DNA of 64,000 nt from Lunularia cruciata. Taxonomy: Eukaryota > Streptophyta > Marchantiopsida > Lunulariales > Lunulariaceae. This document shows positions 45,541 to 55,846 of the stretch, piece after piece (within the stretch, counting starts at the first letter, position 1; the number at the start of each line of letters is the position of its first letter). The stretch covers positions 38,192,001 through 38,256,000 of the forward strand of contig OX419760.1 of assembly GCA_948567375.1 (NCBI GenBank), read 5' to 3'. Both the position numbers and the translations under genes were made by a program. The notes under the pieces are model-generated. The model was not told the origin of the DNA. It did not search any database and saw only the letters and a program-made list of their open reading frames with translations.

Positions 45541-45853
45541 ATGGGAGGTAGAATTAAGTCACTTCTTACTGCTACATGTGACCCATAATTTCACATAAAT
45601 TGTAAAAAATAAATTCCACTATTAATTCTTAATTGATATTGGATAATTAGAAAGGAGGACTATAAGTTGCATTAACAACTTAAGAATTTCTCATTTTGAT
45701 GGGAGGTAATAGTAAGTCAACCCTTATTACCACATGTGATACATAATTGCACATAAATAATAAATAATATAATCAACCATCAATTCTTAATGGATTTGAA
45801 TAATAAAAAAAGAGGACTATAAGTCACATTAACTATTAAAGAATGCTCTTAAT
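45541..45853. repeat. tandem repeat, about 158-bp unit x 2
   Basis: Both units begin ATGGGAGGTA and share ACATGTGA, CATAATT, AATTCTTAAT and AGAGGACTATAAGT-like blocks in order. Differences are numerous, so this is old. It lies just outside chromovirus copy 2. Confidence 0.75.
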
Positions 45854-45963
45854 GTGGTACTTTTTATCTCTATAAGGGATATTTAGTAAGGAGCTTGAAG
45901 ATGAAAACACAAAACACAAATGAAAAACAAGAAAGATAGGAAGACAATATCAAACCTAAAAGT

Positions 45964-46643
45964 TGGCTCATCTCTCACTCAAGATAAACCTTTCATGGCT
46001 ATTAAGGTAACACACCATGGGGTAAGAAGGTGGAAAACCAAACTCCATTACGCTCCTCTAAGGCTAACACTCCAAGCCACCTCAAAGACTCAAGCTAGTG
46101 TTATTAAGAACTTAATGAAACTTTTTTATAAATGAAAGTATAATGAGTACCATCTTACTTTGGTTTATATACTTGTGAAATAATGACACACTAAAGTTAC
46201 TAATTACTAGAGTAACTCAAGTTACTATGCCAAAGTAATCAAAGTTAAAGTCTAAAAGGAGTAATCAAAATCATTAGGATAATCTCTTTAAGCATGTGGT
46301 CTTATCATGATCTAAAAACTAAATCAAGCATTCTTTCACATGTACTCCTTATTTAGGAATATCCATATCAAAAAGGCTCATGGATCCAAGAGTTCTCAAC
46401 TCTTTCTTAAAAACTATATATATATAGGAATATATATATGGTCAATACACTAGAATCCAAGTGATTGATGCTCTACTTTCAAACTCTTTTAAAATAGAGT
46501 TATGCATATCTTGGCTATGAACAACTCTAGCTAATCATGGCAATTTAGATGCTTATTTAAATTCCACAATCAAAATATTTTAATTACTTACAACATTAAA
46601 CTTAATACACCAATAGAGCATCCATATACTAATAAGCATTACA
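45964..46643 (-). repeat. R3 LTR-like repeat, inverted copy
   Basis: About 680 bp. Read on the minus strand it aligns along its length with 60960-61652: TTTATATACTTGTGAAATA, GTAACTCAAGTTACTA and GGATCCAAGAGTTCT-like blocks (as read on +) have clear counterparts. Both copies have TGTAAT-type 5' ends. No perfect 5-bp flank was found. Confidence 0.65.
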
Positions 46644-46974
46644 AGCCAAACAAGGATAAGATTTAAAAGGTAAAATGGCTCTTAGTTCCTTGGAATGAGA
46701 AATTTCCACTTCTATACTAAAAATTCCAAAGGTATGTAAGAAAAAGGTCTACATACTAGTGGAGCATACAAAGAAGCATCACCTTGTGTAATTTCTCTCT
46801 TATGGACTGCATTAATCAATGTGTCATGTGTATATAAATTGCTACACTACATACATCATTATCAATATTATAGACTAAAGAAGCACACCTCATAAAAAAG
46901 TTATAATAAGCTCTAAAGTGCCACAATACACTAAAGTGCCACAATAATCAGTTCAATCTCCACTCAAATCAGAT
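46644..46974. other. degraded repeat segment
   Basis: 46745-46850 matches the dispersed repeat at 21560-21700. The segment 46835-46950 (TGTATATAAATTGCTACA...AAGTTATAATAAGCTCTAAAGTGCC) recurs in diverged form at about 47390-47480, so the LTR remnant that follows is flanked by a short duplicated block. Confidence 0.45.
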
Positions 46975-47350
46975 CAGAAATCAGCCCTCAACTCAATGAT
47001 CTACCAACAACATGCACCAATTATAATCAAGCCACACCCACTCTAGCGAAGAGGCTCCAAGTGATGTTTGGCTACCTCTATCCACCATAACCAAGAACTT
47101 GAAGGCTCAACATCAAAGAAATGAGCTCTCTAGAGCTACATTTCAAAGGTATACTCCTTTGATTGACTTGGATCTCTAGCCTTAATAGTGTCATTGATAG
47201 CGCATCTAAACAATGTGAATGGTGCAAGTGATGGTGGGTTACACAATGTTATCAATAACCCTAGTATTAAATTTGGTCGCCTCTAAGTAGTGTTTGAGCA
47301 ACTAGTATGTAACTTTGATCACCAAGACTATCACTCTAGCATCCAAGTAA
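46975..47350 (-). repeat. LTR remnant, left copy, of the older gypsy
   Basis: Aligns with 62350-62755 over some 400 bp in the same orientation: CTCAACTCAATGAT, CACCAAT and ATAATCAAGCCACACCCACTCTAG (split), CTACATTTCAAAG, GACTATCACT blocks are shared. Direct copies flanking a gypsy pol relic are best read as its LTRs. Confidence 0.65.
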
Positions 47351-47636
47351 ACTAGCTTTCATATTGCAAGTTTCATGATAATTGTCATGCATGTATACAT
47401 TGCTAAACAATATACATCATATACTATAGAAGCACAACTCATACAAAAGTTATACATAAACTCTAAAATACCATAATTACTCTCCTAGTTGGTGGTTAGG
47501 TCTCTCTAACTCTAGATAGCCATCCACTCCAAGTATGTGATATACTCTATGGTGGGCAAAGATCAAGAGGCCGGGTGCTATTGAGTCTCATCACTAGTTG
47601 CATGTTAGCAATCTATATCATATAAGAGTGAACTAG

Positions 47637-47867
47637 CTATAGATCAAGTATATCATGTATGTAGACATTGTCCTTGTGAATCACTATGAGAAGAGGAGTC
47701 AAACATACCATATGCCATCCTCTTGAAAAATTATTACACACCAACACAATGGTAACTCCATCAAAAGATCCACATAGCATACACTGCAAGCTTGCATGTA
47801 CTACTACCAAGCCTGGGTCCTTAGTATCATCAATGTTTGGGAGGTGGCATGGCACACAATTGAACAC
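47637..47867 (-). pseudogene. PHD-finger-like module after the gypsy integrase
   Basis: A 76-codon minus-strand frame. It contains CMLC (residues 29-32), then Cys44, Phe47 where the fourth zinc ligand would be, and GWHMVCL with His52 and Cys55, followed by TPLL. Spacing C-x2-C-x11-C-x2-F-x4-H-x2-C plus GWH-x2-C-L-x-P-L is the typical PHD-finger pattern (C4-H-C3). The last two cysteines are not recognisable, as expected in a decayed copy. It lies about 550 bp downstream of the integrase core, where gypsy elements often carry an accessory chromatin-reading domain. It may instead be chance in a relic, since one ligand is lost. Confidence 0.5.
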
Positions 47868-48229
47868 ATGATCCTTCTAAAAAACACCATCACATCCTTC
47901 CAACATGAGGACTCTAGAAGGCAAAACCTTGCACACTCACAAGATAATGCAGCTTGTAGTCACATCAAGTGTTGTTGGCGTAGTTTGGTATAAATATGCA
48001 TAATCAACCAAATGCAATCAACAAATTGAGAGTCTATAACATCCTCCTTAGTAGCATAACATAAGTTATCCCTATGCTGAGCAACTGCTAAGTTCTCAAA
48101 GGCCATTGACATCACTCTTTTTAAGGTCTCTACTTGTTGAGAACATGCATTCATCCATACGTATAGATTATCCAAGTCCAAAATTATAATAACATCACAA
48201 CAAATAGCTAGAGGTAAATCTAGATCTCA

Positions 48230-48660
48230 TTAATAAAGTAAAAAGTATGGAAAGAAGGATATTAAATGCTAAGGAGGTTTACCAAATAAACCAATAAACC
48301 ATGGCCAACCAAGGTAATTGGCGATCCTAATCTCCCAAGTGGCATCTCTACCACCACACTTATGCAACCCTCTCTTCACCATTTGAACTACTCTCTTTGC
48401 TAAGTCATCTATCTACCTTAGGGTGATCTTGGGAGGTAATATGATAATGAATCAAGACCTTGTCACACAAGACCTGAAACTCTCCCAAGAATTCCATACC
48501 TTGATTAGTCAAAACCTTTATTGATGTACCAAAATGACTAAGGACTTGATCCAAGAATGAGTAAGTTGTCTTGTCATTGGACATGTTAGGAAGTGCCACC
48601 AACTCAATCTACTTGGAGAAGTGCTCCACTATAACCCAAACATATTGATGATATCTCACA
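48230..48660 (-). pseudogene. integrase of the older gypsy relic
   Basis: HFSKWIELVALPNMSNDKT, then LSHFGTSIKVLTNQGMEF and ITSQDHPKVD correspond to the integrase core of Ty3/gypsy elements. The second catalytic position reads N (LTNQG for the usual LTDQG). The finger region upstream is unreadable. Confidence 0.75.
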
Positions 48661-49249
48661 ATTAATAAAAAAGGGCTAGCAAAGTCCAAAATCTAGCAGA
48701 AACCTAACCCTATGATAAGTAATGGGTGTAATTGTGGTATAAGAGCATTAAATAATGCTCTAACTTGGTCATAAACCACATATTTGGCAACAAAGTTTTG
48801 TACATCTATCTATATACTGTGCCACCAATAATAACTCTAGAGTAAGCTATATGTACACTTTACTCCAAAAGGTCATAGCTTCTCATAAGCATGACATACC
48901 AATTATGGTCTTTGAGATAGAAGTGATACTACTTGCAATCTATGATCCTCTTGTACGTGAAGAAGGTGTCTACACTCCAATATAAACTGCTTGGCTTGTT
49001 AAAGGACATGGTCTCTCTACTTGGAATTTATGTGCTCCCCACAACACTAGTGCAAAGATAATCCATCATTAAGACATCATCATGAATGTCTGGCTAACCT
49101 TCACCAATATCTCCACCCTTTGGATCTATAACCTCAACAAATCCTCTTGTTTGTACTAAGAGAGATATACAATCAAAGCCTTAGAAAATATACATAGAAA
49201 GGTAGATGCATGCAACCTATCACCATCTCCTCATCTATCTTACCATGCC

Positions 49250-50506
49250 AATATGCTCCAATCTGATCTTGCTAGTTGGGACATGAGTTTTTACTCAACC
49301 TATCTGCATCATGGTTGACCATTATAGGTCTAAAAATTACCATGAAATCATACTCATATAAAATCAAAGCTCCTCATGCAAGCTTCCATGAAAGCTTATC
49401 GGATTCCATCAACCATTTGAATGGTTGATGATCAATGATAAGAGTGAAAGGGTTATGAAATAGGTAACACTAGAAATTTTCTATTGCCCACACTACTACT
49501 AAGCACTCTCTCTCATATGAACTATACTTCAACTTTCCTAAATTGTTGGAGTAACTAGCATAGGCCACCACAAACTCCTTCCCTTCATTTTCCTATTGGG
49601 GGAGCAGTGCTCCAAGCCCCAATGTAGTTTAATCAATATGAACCTAGAATAGTTGTCCTTTGATTGGTCTCCTAAGATTTGAGCCAGATGTCAACCTCCT
49701 CTTGAGCTCTACAAAAGCTCTCTCTTGTTTATCTCCCAACACCACTTATGTGTAAGCTTGGTCAAATTTTTCAAAGCCTTGGAAATGACACTAAATCCTC
49801 TAATTATTAGCAATAGAAGTTTGCCAAACCAAGGAATGCCTTCACTTTGCTCACATATATAGGCCAATGAATACATGCAATAGCTTCTACCTTGGTTTTT
49901 TAAGCACCAAGTCCACCAAGGTAGATAATGTGACCCAAATACTCAACTTTCTTGTGGAAGAATTTGCACTTCCCAGGAATATAATTGAGTCCATGAGATT
50001 TCAATCTCTCAACACCTCCAAAAAATGTCTCTCATGCTCTTTCATAAAAGTGCTATAGACCAAAATATCATTAATATAACACCAAGTAAAATCCAATCAT
50101 ACTAGTAGCTTATCCATGACCCTCTAGAACTTAGGAGGAGCATTCTTTAATCCACATGGTAAGAACTTCCACTAATGCATCTTTCTCATGAGGACCAATA
50201 GTCCAAAATGCTATCTTTGTCTTGTCTTCCTCCTTGATCAACAATTGATGATATCTTGCTCAAAGATCCAAAGTACTGAAAACCTTTGCATGCACAATCA
50301 CATCAAAGATCTCCTCTAGTGTAGGTGTAACATACCAATCAACCTTAGTTTGGTGGTTGATAGGATGGTAATCTCCATATGTCTACTTATTTGTGTAGTT
50401 GCAATGCATATCCTTTTAGCCTAGCATCATTGTAGTTGAAACATACTCTCCATCTTGAATCTTCACCAAAGTAGCCTTAAAAAGGTCTTTACTTTGGCTT
50501 TGAATC
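49250..50506 (-). pseudogene. RT and RNase H of the older gypsy relic
   Basis: RT pieces on the minus strand from 50400: DYHPINHQTKVDW, ARYHQLLIKEEDKTKIAFW, PCGLKNAPPKF, CYINDILVYS (YxDD as YIND, 50053-50082), GKCKFFHKKVEYLGHII, and KVKAFLGLANFY. RNase H end: IDHQPFKWLMESDKLSWKLA and YEYDFMVIF near 49360-49440. Stops and frameshifts are frequent. The N-terminal part of RT is on the far side of the copy 3 insertion or lost. Confidence 0.82.
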
Positions 50507-50871
50507 TGTAAAAATATGGAGTTTATTGATGAAGTTAGTAGGGCTAACAAAGTAGCAAATAGGACAAATTAGCCTAGAATATTCCAAAAGTATCTAAGAA
50601 GCTTCTTGGGAAGCTTCCCAACTAGCTTAGCTTGCACCCCAAGTAGGTAGCTTCTAGAAGGAAGCTTCTTGAGAAATTTCCTAATTGACTTGGCTTGCAC
50701 TCCAAGAAAGTGGCTCAAGGAAGCTCTTGAGAAGCTTATCAAGAGCCTTGTATGATCCCTATAAATATAAGAGCCAAAACTCATGCTAGGCATTAGGAGT
50801 CTACCCACATTCAACTATCCCAATGTGATCTTCCATTCTCCTATTTCTCTCCTTGGTCTTGGGCTTTTACA
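50507..50871 (+). repeat. 5' LTR of chromovirus copy 3
   Basis: 365 bp, TGTAAAAATATGGAG to GGCTTTTACA. The block with the four-module heat-shock site is lost by deletion, though TTC-TA-GAA and GAAGCTTC remain at 50652-50668. TATAAATA is at 50760-50767. Confidence 0.9.
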
Positions 50872-50872
50872 T

Positions 50873-50884
50873 TGGTATTAGAGC
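50873..50884 (+). other. primer-binding site, initiator-Met tRNA
   Basis: TGGTATTAGAGC, as in copy 1. Confidence 0.85.
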
Positions 50885-51142
50885 AAAAATGAAATCGATG
50901 GAATTTATGGACCACCAAATCCATTTCCACCAAACCATTGGGATTTTTGTGTCCAAATAATACCCAAGCATCATTTCACACAATTCATCACCTCACGCTT
51001 TGGGCAAGATTTTTTGCATATGATCATCTTGTTTGAAGAACCCTTGATACTTCTGGTAGTAACTTATGGGGAATGGTGGACATGCTGCATCTATATGTTA
51101 ATAAATTAGATAAATTGGGAGTAGTGGGATAGAGTAGTAACC

Positions 51143-51978
51143 ATGGCGGCAATACCAAATCTTATCATTGTTATGCAACAACAAATTGAGCACCTTATTT
51201 GATTATTGGATGAACAAGACCAGAAACAATAAGAACACATAAAGAGAGCACTAGTTCAAGATGGAGAAGATCAAATCCGATTTCCAAAACCCAAGGTGTT
51301 TGAAGGCAAGAATCTTCTGAGCATAGTGGAGAGTTTGTGTTTGACTACAAACATTACTTTGAAATGACCAATCTTCAAGATGAATAGAACTAGATTCTCT
51401 TGGCTTCTAGCCAATTAGATGGTGTGGGAAAAATTTGGTGGTGATTCCTAGTAGAGCAAGTTGAATAACAAATTGTTGCACCAATCCTAACATGAGTAGA
51501 ATTCAAGGATGCAATTCTTGGTAAATTTCAAACTATAAATGCCACCCGAGCCGCACAAGTTAAGTTAGCAAAGTTGAAGGAGATTGACTCTATAAGGAGC
51601 TACATCATGCAATTTTAGAACATCATCATGCAAATACTAGATATACAAGAAGGTGAAGTTCTTGATCAATCTATGAGGGGCTTGAAGTCACAAACCAAAT
51701 TGAAAGTGACCATACAAGAACCACAAAACATGGAAGAAGCCATGCAATTGGCTGAGCACTTTGATTCCTTGGTTGCAACAACTTGGTCTTGACCTCAACC
51801 TACACAAAGCACACCAATACACTATGCACGGATGGAAGAACCGGCACCAATGGAGATTGATGCTATCCAACAAAGACCACTTGGTACAACAGACAAAGAA
51901 AGATTGCGACTAAATGGTGGTTGTTTTTATTGTTGCCAAGTTTGTCATCGCATTCTTGAATGTCTACTTAGGAATTAA
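51143..51978 (+). pseudogene. gag of chromovirus copy 3
   Basis: ATG followed by GCGGCAATACC as in the other copies, capsid-like region with several stops, and the knuckle CFYCCQVCHRILEC ending LLRN at a TAA. Confidence 0.75.
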
Positions 51979-52151
51979 GTGACCTCAACAAGTCATCCAA
52001 ATGGAGTTTGTGGAGCGGAATGATTAAGGAAACAAGGAATCCTAGTAGGAGATTTTGAGCCACCTATTGGGAGCTTGATTAGTTCCAGTGGGATTGAAGG
52101 TTCAACCTATGCAAGTTTGCTTCACTTGCAAGGTATGATATCTAATTAGGG

Positions 52152-52391
52152 TTGTATGATTTTGGAAGTTTAGAGAATTGCATATCTATGCAAGTAGCAA
52201 AGAAATTGAGTATTCTTATCAAACCAATAATTAGAAGTAGATTGATGTTGGCGGATGGTAGAAAAGATTCAACATTCCGTACCTTGCATCCTATTACCTT
52301 CAAGATTGGGAATGAGTATTTGGAGTGTATGAGGTTTGTAGTGGCACTTCTACATTACAATGTCATTCTAGGACTATCTTGGCTTGAATGA
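52152..52391 (+). pseudogene. protease of chromovirus copy 3
   Basis: FGSLENCISMQVAKK and NVILGLSWLE mark the protease core; the catalytic aspartate codon is lost in a small deletion just upstream (YDFGS). Confidence 0.75.
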
Positions 52392-52499
52392 CAAAAGGTT
52401 CAATTTGCTTGGACCCGATGATAAATTCAAGTACAACACCAAGGTAGGAATTTTTTATTAGATTGTTTGGCACCTCTGAGTAAGACACCTAGAATATTC

Positions 52500-53900
52500 A
52501 GTCCCAAGATGGAAAGTTTGCTAGGAAGGAAACCATGGAGCAAGCTTTGAAGAGAGATGAGTCCCTAGATGGGAAGTTTGTTAGTGAAGCAGCCATAGAG
52601 CAAGCTTTGGAGGAAAATAAGTTTGTGTTTGCGGTGTGGATCAAGCCAATTGCACAAGGACGATCTGAGGAGGGCCAAGAGTCTCATCAAGCAATGGTTG
52701 ATCAAATAGTTTAGGAGTTTGCAGACATGTTTCTTGATGATCTGCCAAAGGGATTACCCTCCAATTTTGTATGCCCTTCAAGATTGAGTTATTGCCAAGG
52801 AGTACTCCAATGAGTAGACCAATCTATTGGCTCTCACCAAAGGAGTTGGAAGAGTTGCAAACAACACTTAGGAGTTGTTGGAGAAGGACTTCATACAACA
52901 TAGTACCTCTCCTTGGGGAGCACCGGTACTATTTATTCCAAAGAAGGAAGGAGGACTTTGTTTGTGTATTGATTACCATGGGCTCAATAAGCAAACAGTG
53001 AAGAATGCATATCCTTTTCCTTGGATCAATAACTTGCTTATCAACCAAGTCGAGCACAATAATTTTCCAAGTTGGATCTTTGCAAAGGCTATTAGAAAAT
53101 CCCCATTGATATGAAGAATGTGCAAAAGATTGCATTTTGCTCAAGTTATGTGCATTTTTAGTAGAGAGTTCTACCTTTCGGGCTCACTAATGCTCTATCA
53201 GTCTTCATAGATTAGATGCATTGAGTGTTGGATGGACTATTGGATTGATACATGGTGGTGTTCTTGGATGATATCTTAATCCATAGCAAGACAAAGGCAA
53301 AACACATGAATCACGTGCAAGAAGTCCTAAGGCGACTACAACAATGGAAATTTTATTACAAGAAGTGAAAGTGTGCTCTTTGGCAAAAGGAAGTTACTTT
53401 CTTGAGTCATTGGATCTCATCAAAAGGGATCAAGATGGAAGAGTAGAAAATCAAGGCCATTATTGATTAGCCTACTCCAAAGGATGCTACATAAGTACGG
53501 ACATTGAATGGATTGACCAGTTTTTACCAATGATTCATCCATTATTATGCTCCATTAAACTTTGCAATTGGAGCCGTATTGCAATAAGAATTCCCAAATG
53601 GATTGCATCCCATTGCCTTTGTGTTTCACCGACTAAATACAATTGAAAGAAATAACTTTGCTTGAGATCAATAACAACTTGCAATGGTGTATACCACCAA
53701 GGTGTGGAGGCATTATCTCTCGAGGAAATAAGTGATCATGCAAATTGATCACAAACCATTGTTGCAAACCTTACACTTGGAACACATGAAGAGTCAACAT
53801 CATTGATAGGAGGAGCAACTCCAATTTTTTGACATCAAACTTGAGTACAAACCAGGTTGGTTCCATGTCATCCTTGATGCTCTATCATGATGACCTGATT
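52500..53900 (+). pseudogene. RT and RNase H of chromovirus copy 3
   Basis: [37 protein letters not shown] and [14 protein letters not shown] identify RT (52770-53010). Palm and thumb pieces continue in shifted frames to about 53530. The start of RNase H is deleted and the rest reads DHKPLLQTLHLEHMKSQHH near 53755. Confidence 0.82.
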
Positions 53901-54069
53901 TGAAGTTTCTTCTTCTCATCATGGCGGCAATTACAACGATGTCAATTGACTACAAGGTCCAAAATGAGTTTTAGTCAGCTCTACAACAAGATCACTTCTT
54001 CCAAATGGTACATGGTTTTCATACAACACCTTCTCCTTCAAAGAAGGCCTTCTATTCTATGAGAAATAG

Positions 54070-54780
54070 ATCTATGTTCCAGCCAAAGGTGATCTCCGAC
54101 TAGTGTGCCTTCAAGAAGCCCATGATTTACCAATTGCTGGTCATATGGGTATGGACAAGACCTTGGGTACCTTCTAATGCCAATGGTGGTGGCCCAACAT
54201 GGCACAAGATGTTCAAGAGTTTGTCCAATTGTGTGAGAGTTGCCAATGCAACAAGGCCAATAACCAAAAACTAAGTAGACTCCTTCAACCACTCCCCATT
54301 CCATCTACTCATTAGGAATATGTGAGCTTAGACCTCATCACCTCCTTGCCCAAGATGAAGCAAGGTCCCACAACAATTGTAGTGTTTGTGGGGAAGCTCA
54401 GTAAGCAAATCCATTTGGTACAAATGGTTGATATTGTGGATGCTCCAACCTTGGCACAAATCTAATTTAACAATGTATTCAAGCATCATGGGATGCCGCA
54501 TGTACTCATTTAAGACTATGATCCTCGCTTCACTAGAAGGTTTTGGCAAGCACTCTTCCATATACTCGGCACCAAGCTTGCTTTGTCCACGGCCTATCAT
54601 CCTCAAACTAATGGAAAAATGAATGTGAAAAATGCACCTTGGAAGATATGCTTTGTGCCTTTTTCAACATTCACCATACCAATTGGGATGAATGTCTTGC
54701 AGCTACGGAGTTTGCATACAATAACTCTAAATAAAAAAGCACAAGGTTCTCTCCTTTCTTTCTCAATTTTGGCCAAGACT
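54070..54780 (+). pseudogene. integrase of chromovirus copy 3
   Basis: LVCLQEAHDLPIAGHMGMDKTL, CESCQCNKAN-like finger end, LDLITSLPKMKQ, and [13 protein letters not shown] (54583 onward) give the same order as copy 2. Multiple stops. Confidence 0.8.
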
Positions 54781-55199
54781 CACTTGTTCCAGATTCCCTT
54801 CTTGCCCTTCTTGCCCCTCCCCCATCTCATGTCCTTCATACTTCCACCTTCTTGACCACCGTCTCCCAATCCTTCCAACAAGCAAAATCTCATCTCCTTG
54901 TTGCTGAAAATCAAAAGAAACAATATGCGGATCATCATTGTTGTGATCTTAGCTTTCAAGTTGGTTATAAGGTCAAGCTCTCATCCAATAACCTCCCTCT
55001 CCCACTTGATACCCAAGTTTGTAAACTTGCCCTTAATTGGATATGACTCTTTGATGTCTCTTGTTGCTTATCATCTTGCCTTGCCTTGTCATATGTGCAT
55101 CCATCCTATCTTTTATATTTCTAAGTTGAAACCCTTTGTTACTAACCTTTCTTCTTTTTCCTCTTGAGTCCAACCTCCTTCTCCTCTTACCTATCAATG

Positions 55200-55400
55200 G
55201 TCATGAGGAGTACAAAGTTGATCGTATACTTTGCACATTGGCACATTCAACAAGGCTGTCAACAACATACAAAGTACAAGGTCCTTTGGAATGGGTATCT
55301 CCTTCATGATACCACATGGAAACCTCTTTCTCAACTCCAGAATGCACAATGTGCCATCCAAGAGTTCAAAGCTTCATTGGCAATGAGGACGTCATCAATT
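55200..55400 (+). pseudogene. chromodomain of chromovirus copy 3
   Basis: GHEEYKVDRIL at 55200 and frameshifted remains of the YKVLW...HDTTWKPLSQLQNAQCAIQEF block at 55275-55370. Strongly damaged. Confidence 0.7.
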
Positions 55401-55403
55401 AAC

Positions 55404-55415
55404 GGCAGGGGAATA
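55404..55415 (+). other. polypurine tract of copy 3
   Basis: GGCAGGGGAATA directly before the 3' LTR. Confidence 0.7.
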
Positions 55416-55841
55416 TGTAACAATATGGAGTTTAGCGACGAAGTTAGTAGGGCTAAAAAAGTAGCAAATAAGACAAATTAGCCTAGAATATTCCAAAAGT
55501 ATCTAGGAAGATTCTTGGGAAGCATCCCAGCTAGCTTAACTTGCTCCCTAAGTAGGTAGCTTCTAGAAGGAAGTTTCTAGAAGCTTCCAATTAGCTTAGC
55601 TTGCATGCCAAGTAAGCGGCTTCTAGAAGGAGCCTTCTTGAGAAGCTTCCCAATTAACTTGGTTTGCACTCCAAGAAAGTGGCTCAAGGAAGCTTCTTGA
55701 GAAGCTTCTCAAGAGCCTTGTATGATCCTTATAAAAACAAGAGCCAAAGCTCATGCTAGGCATTCGGAGTTTACCCACATTCAAGCGTCCCAATGTGATA
55801 TTCCATTCTCATATTTCTCTCTTCAGTCTTGGTCTTTTACA
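55416..55841 (+). repeat. 3' LTR of chromovirus copy 3
   Basis: 426 bp, TGTAACAATATGGAG to GGTCTTTTACA. Keeps a perfect four-module heat-shock consensus at 55570-55587. Confidence 0.92.
55570..55587 (+). promoter_or_regulatory. perfect heat-shock-element consensus in the LTR
   Basis: GAAGTTTCTAGAAGCTTC. Relative to copy 1 the only change falls in a spacer base, so all four GAA/TTC modules are intact even though this copy is strongly mutated elsewhere. Confidence 0.6.
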
Positions 55842-55846
55842 AAATC

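Larger units (their letters stand above)
50507..55841 (+). mobile_element. Ty3/gypsy chromovirus, copy 3 (nested, degenerate)
   Basis: Full-length element of 5335 bp inserted into the RT region of the older gypsy relic in opposite orientation. LTRs at both ends, primer site, polypurine tract and all domains are recognisable. The flanks GAATC (50502-50506) and AAATC (55842-55846) are a target duplication with one change. It is the most mutated of the three copies: few frames exceed 90 codons and parts of RNase H are deleted near 53550. Confidence 0.93.
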
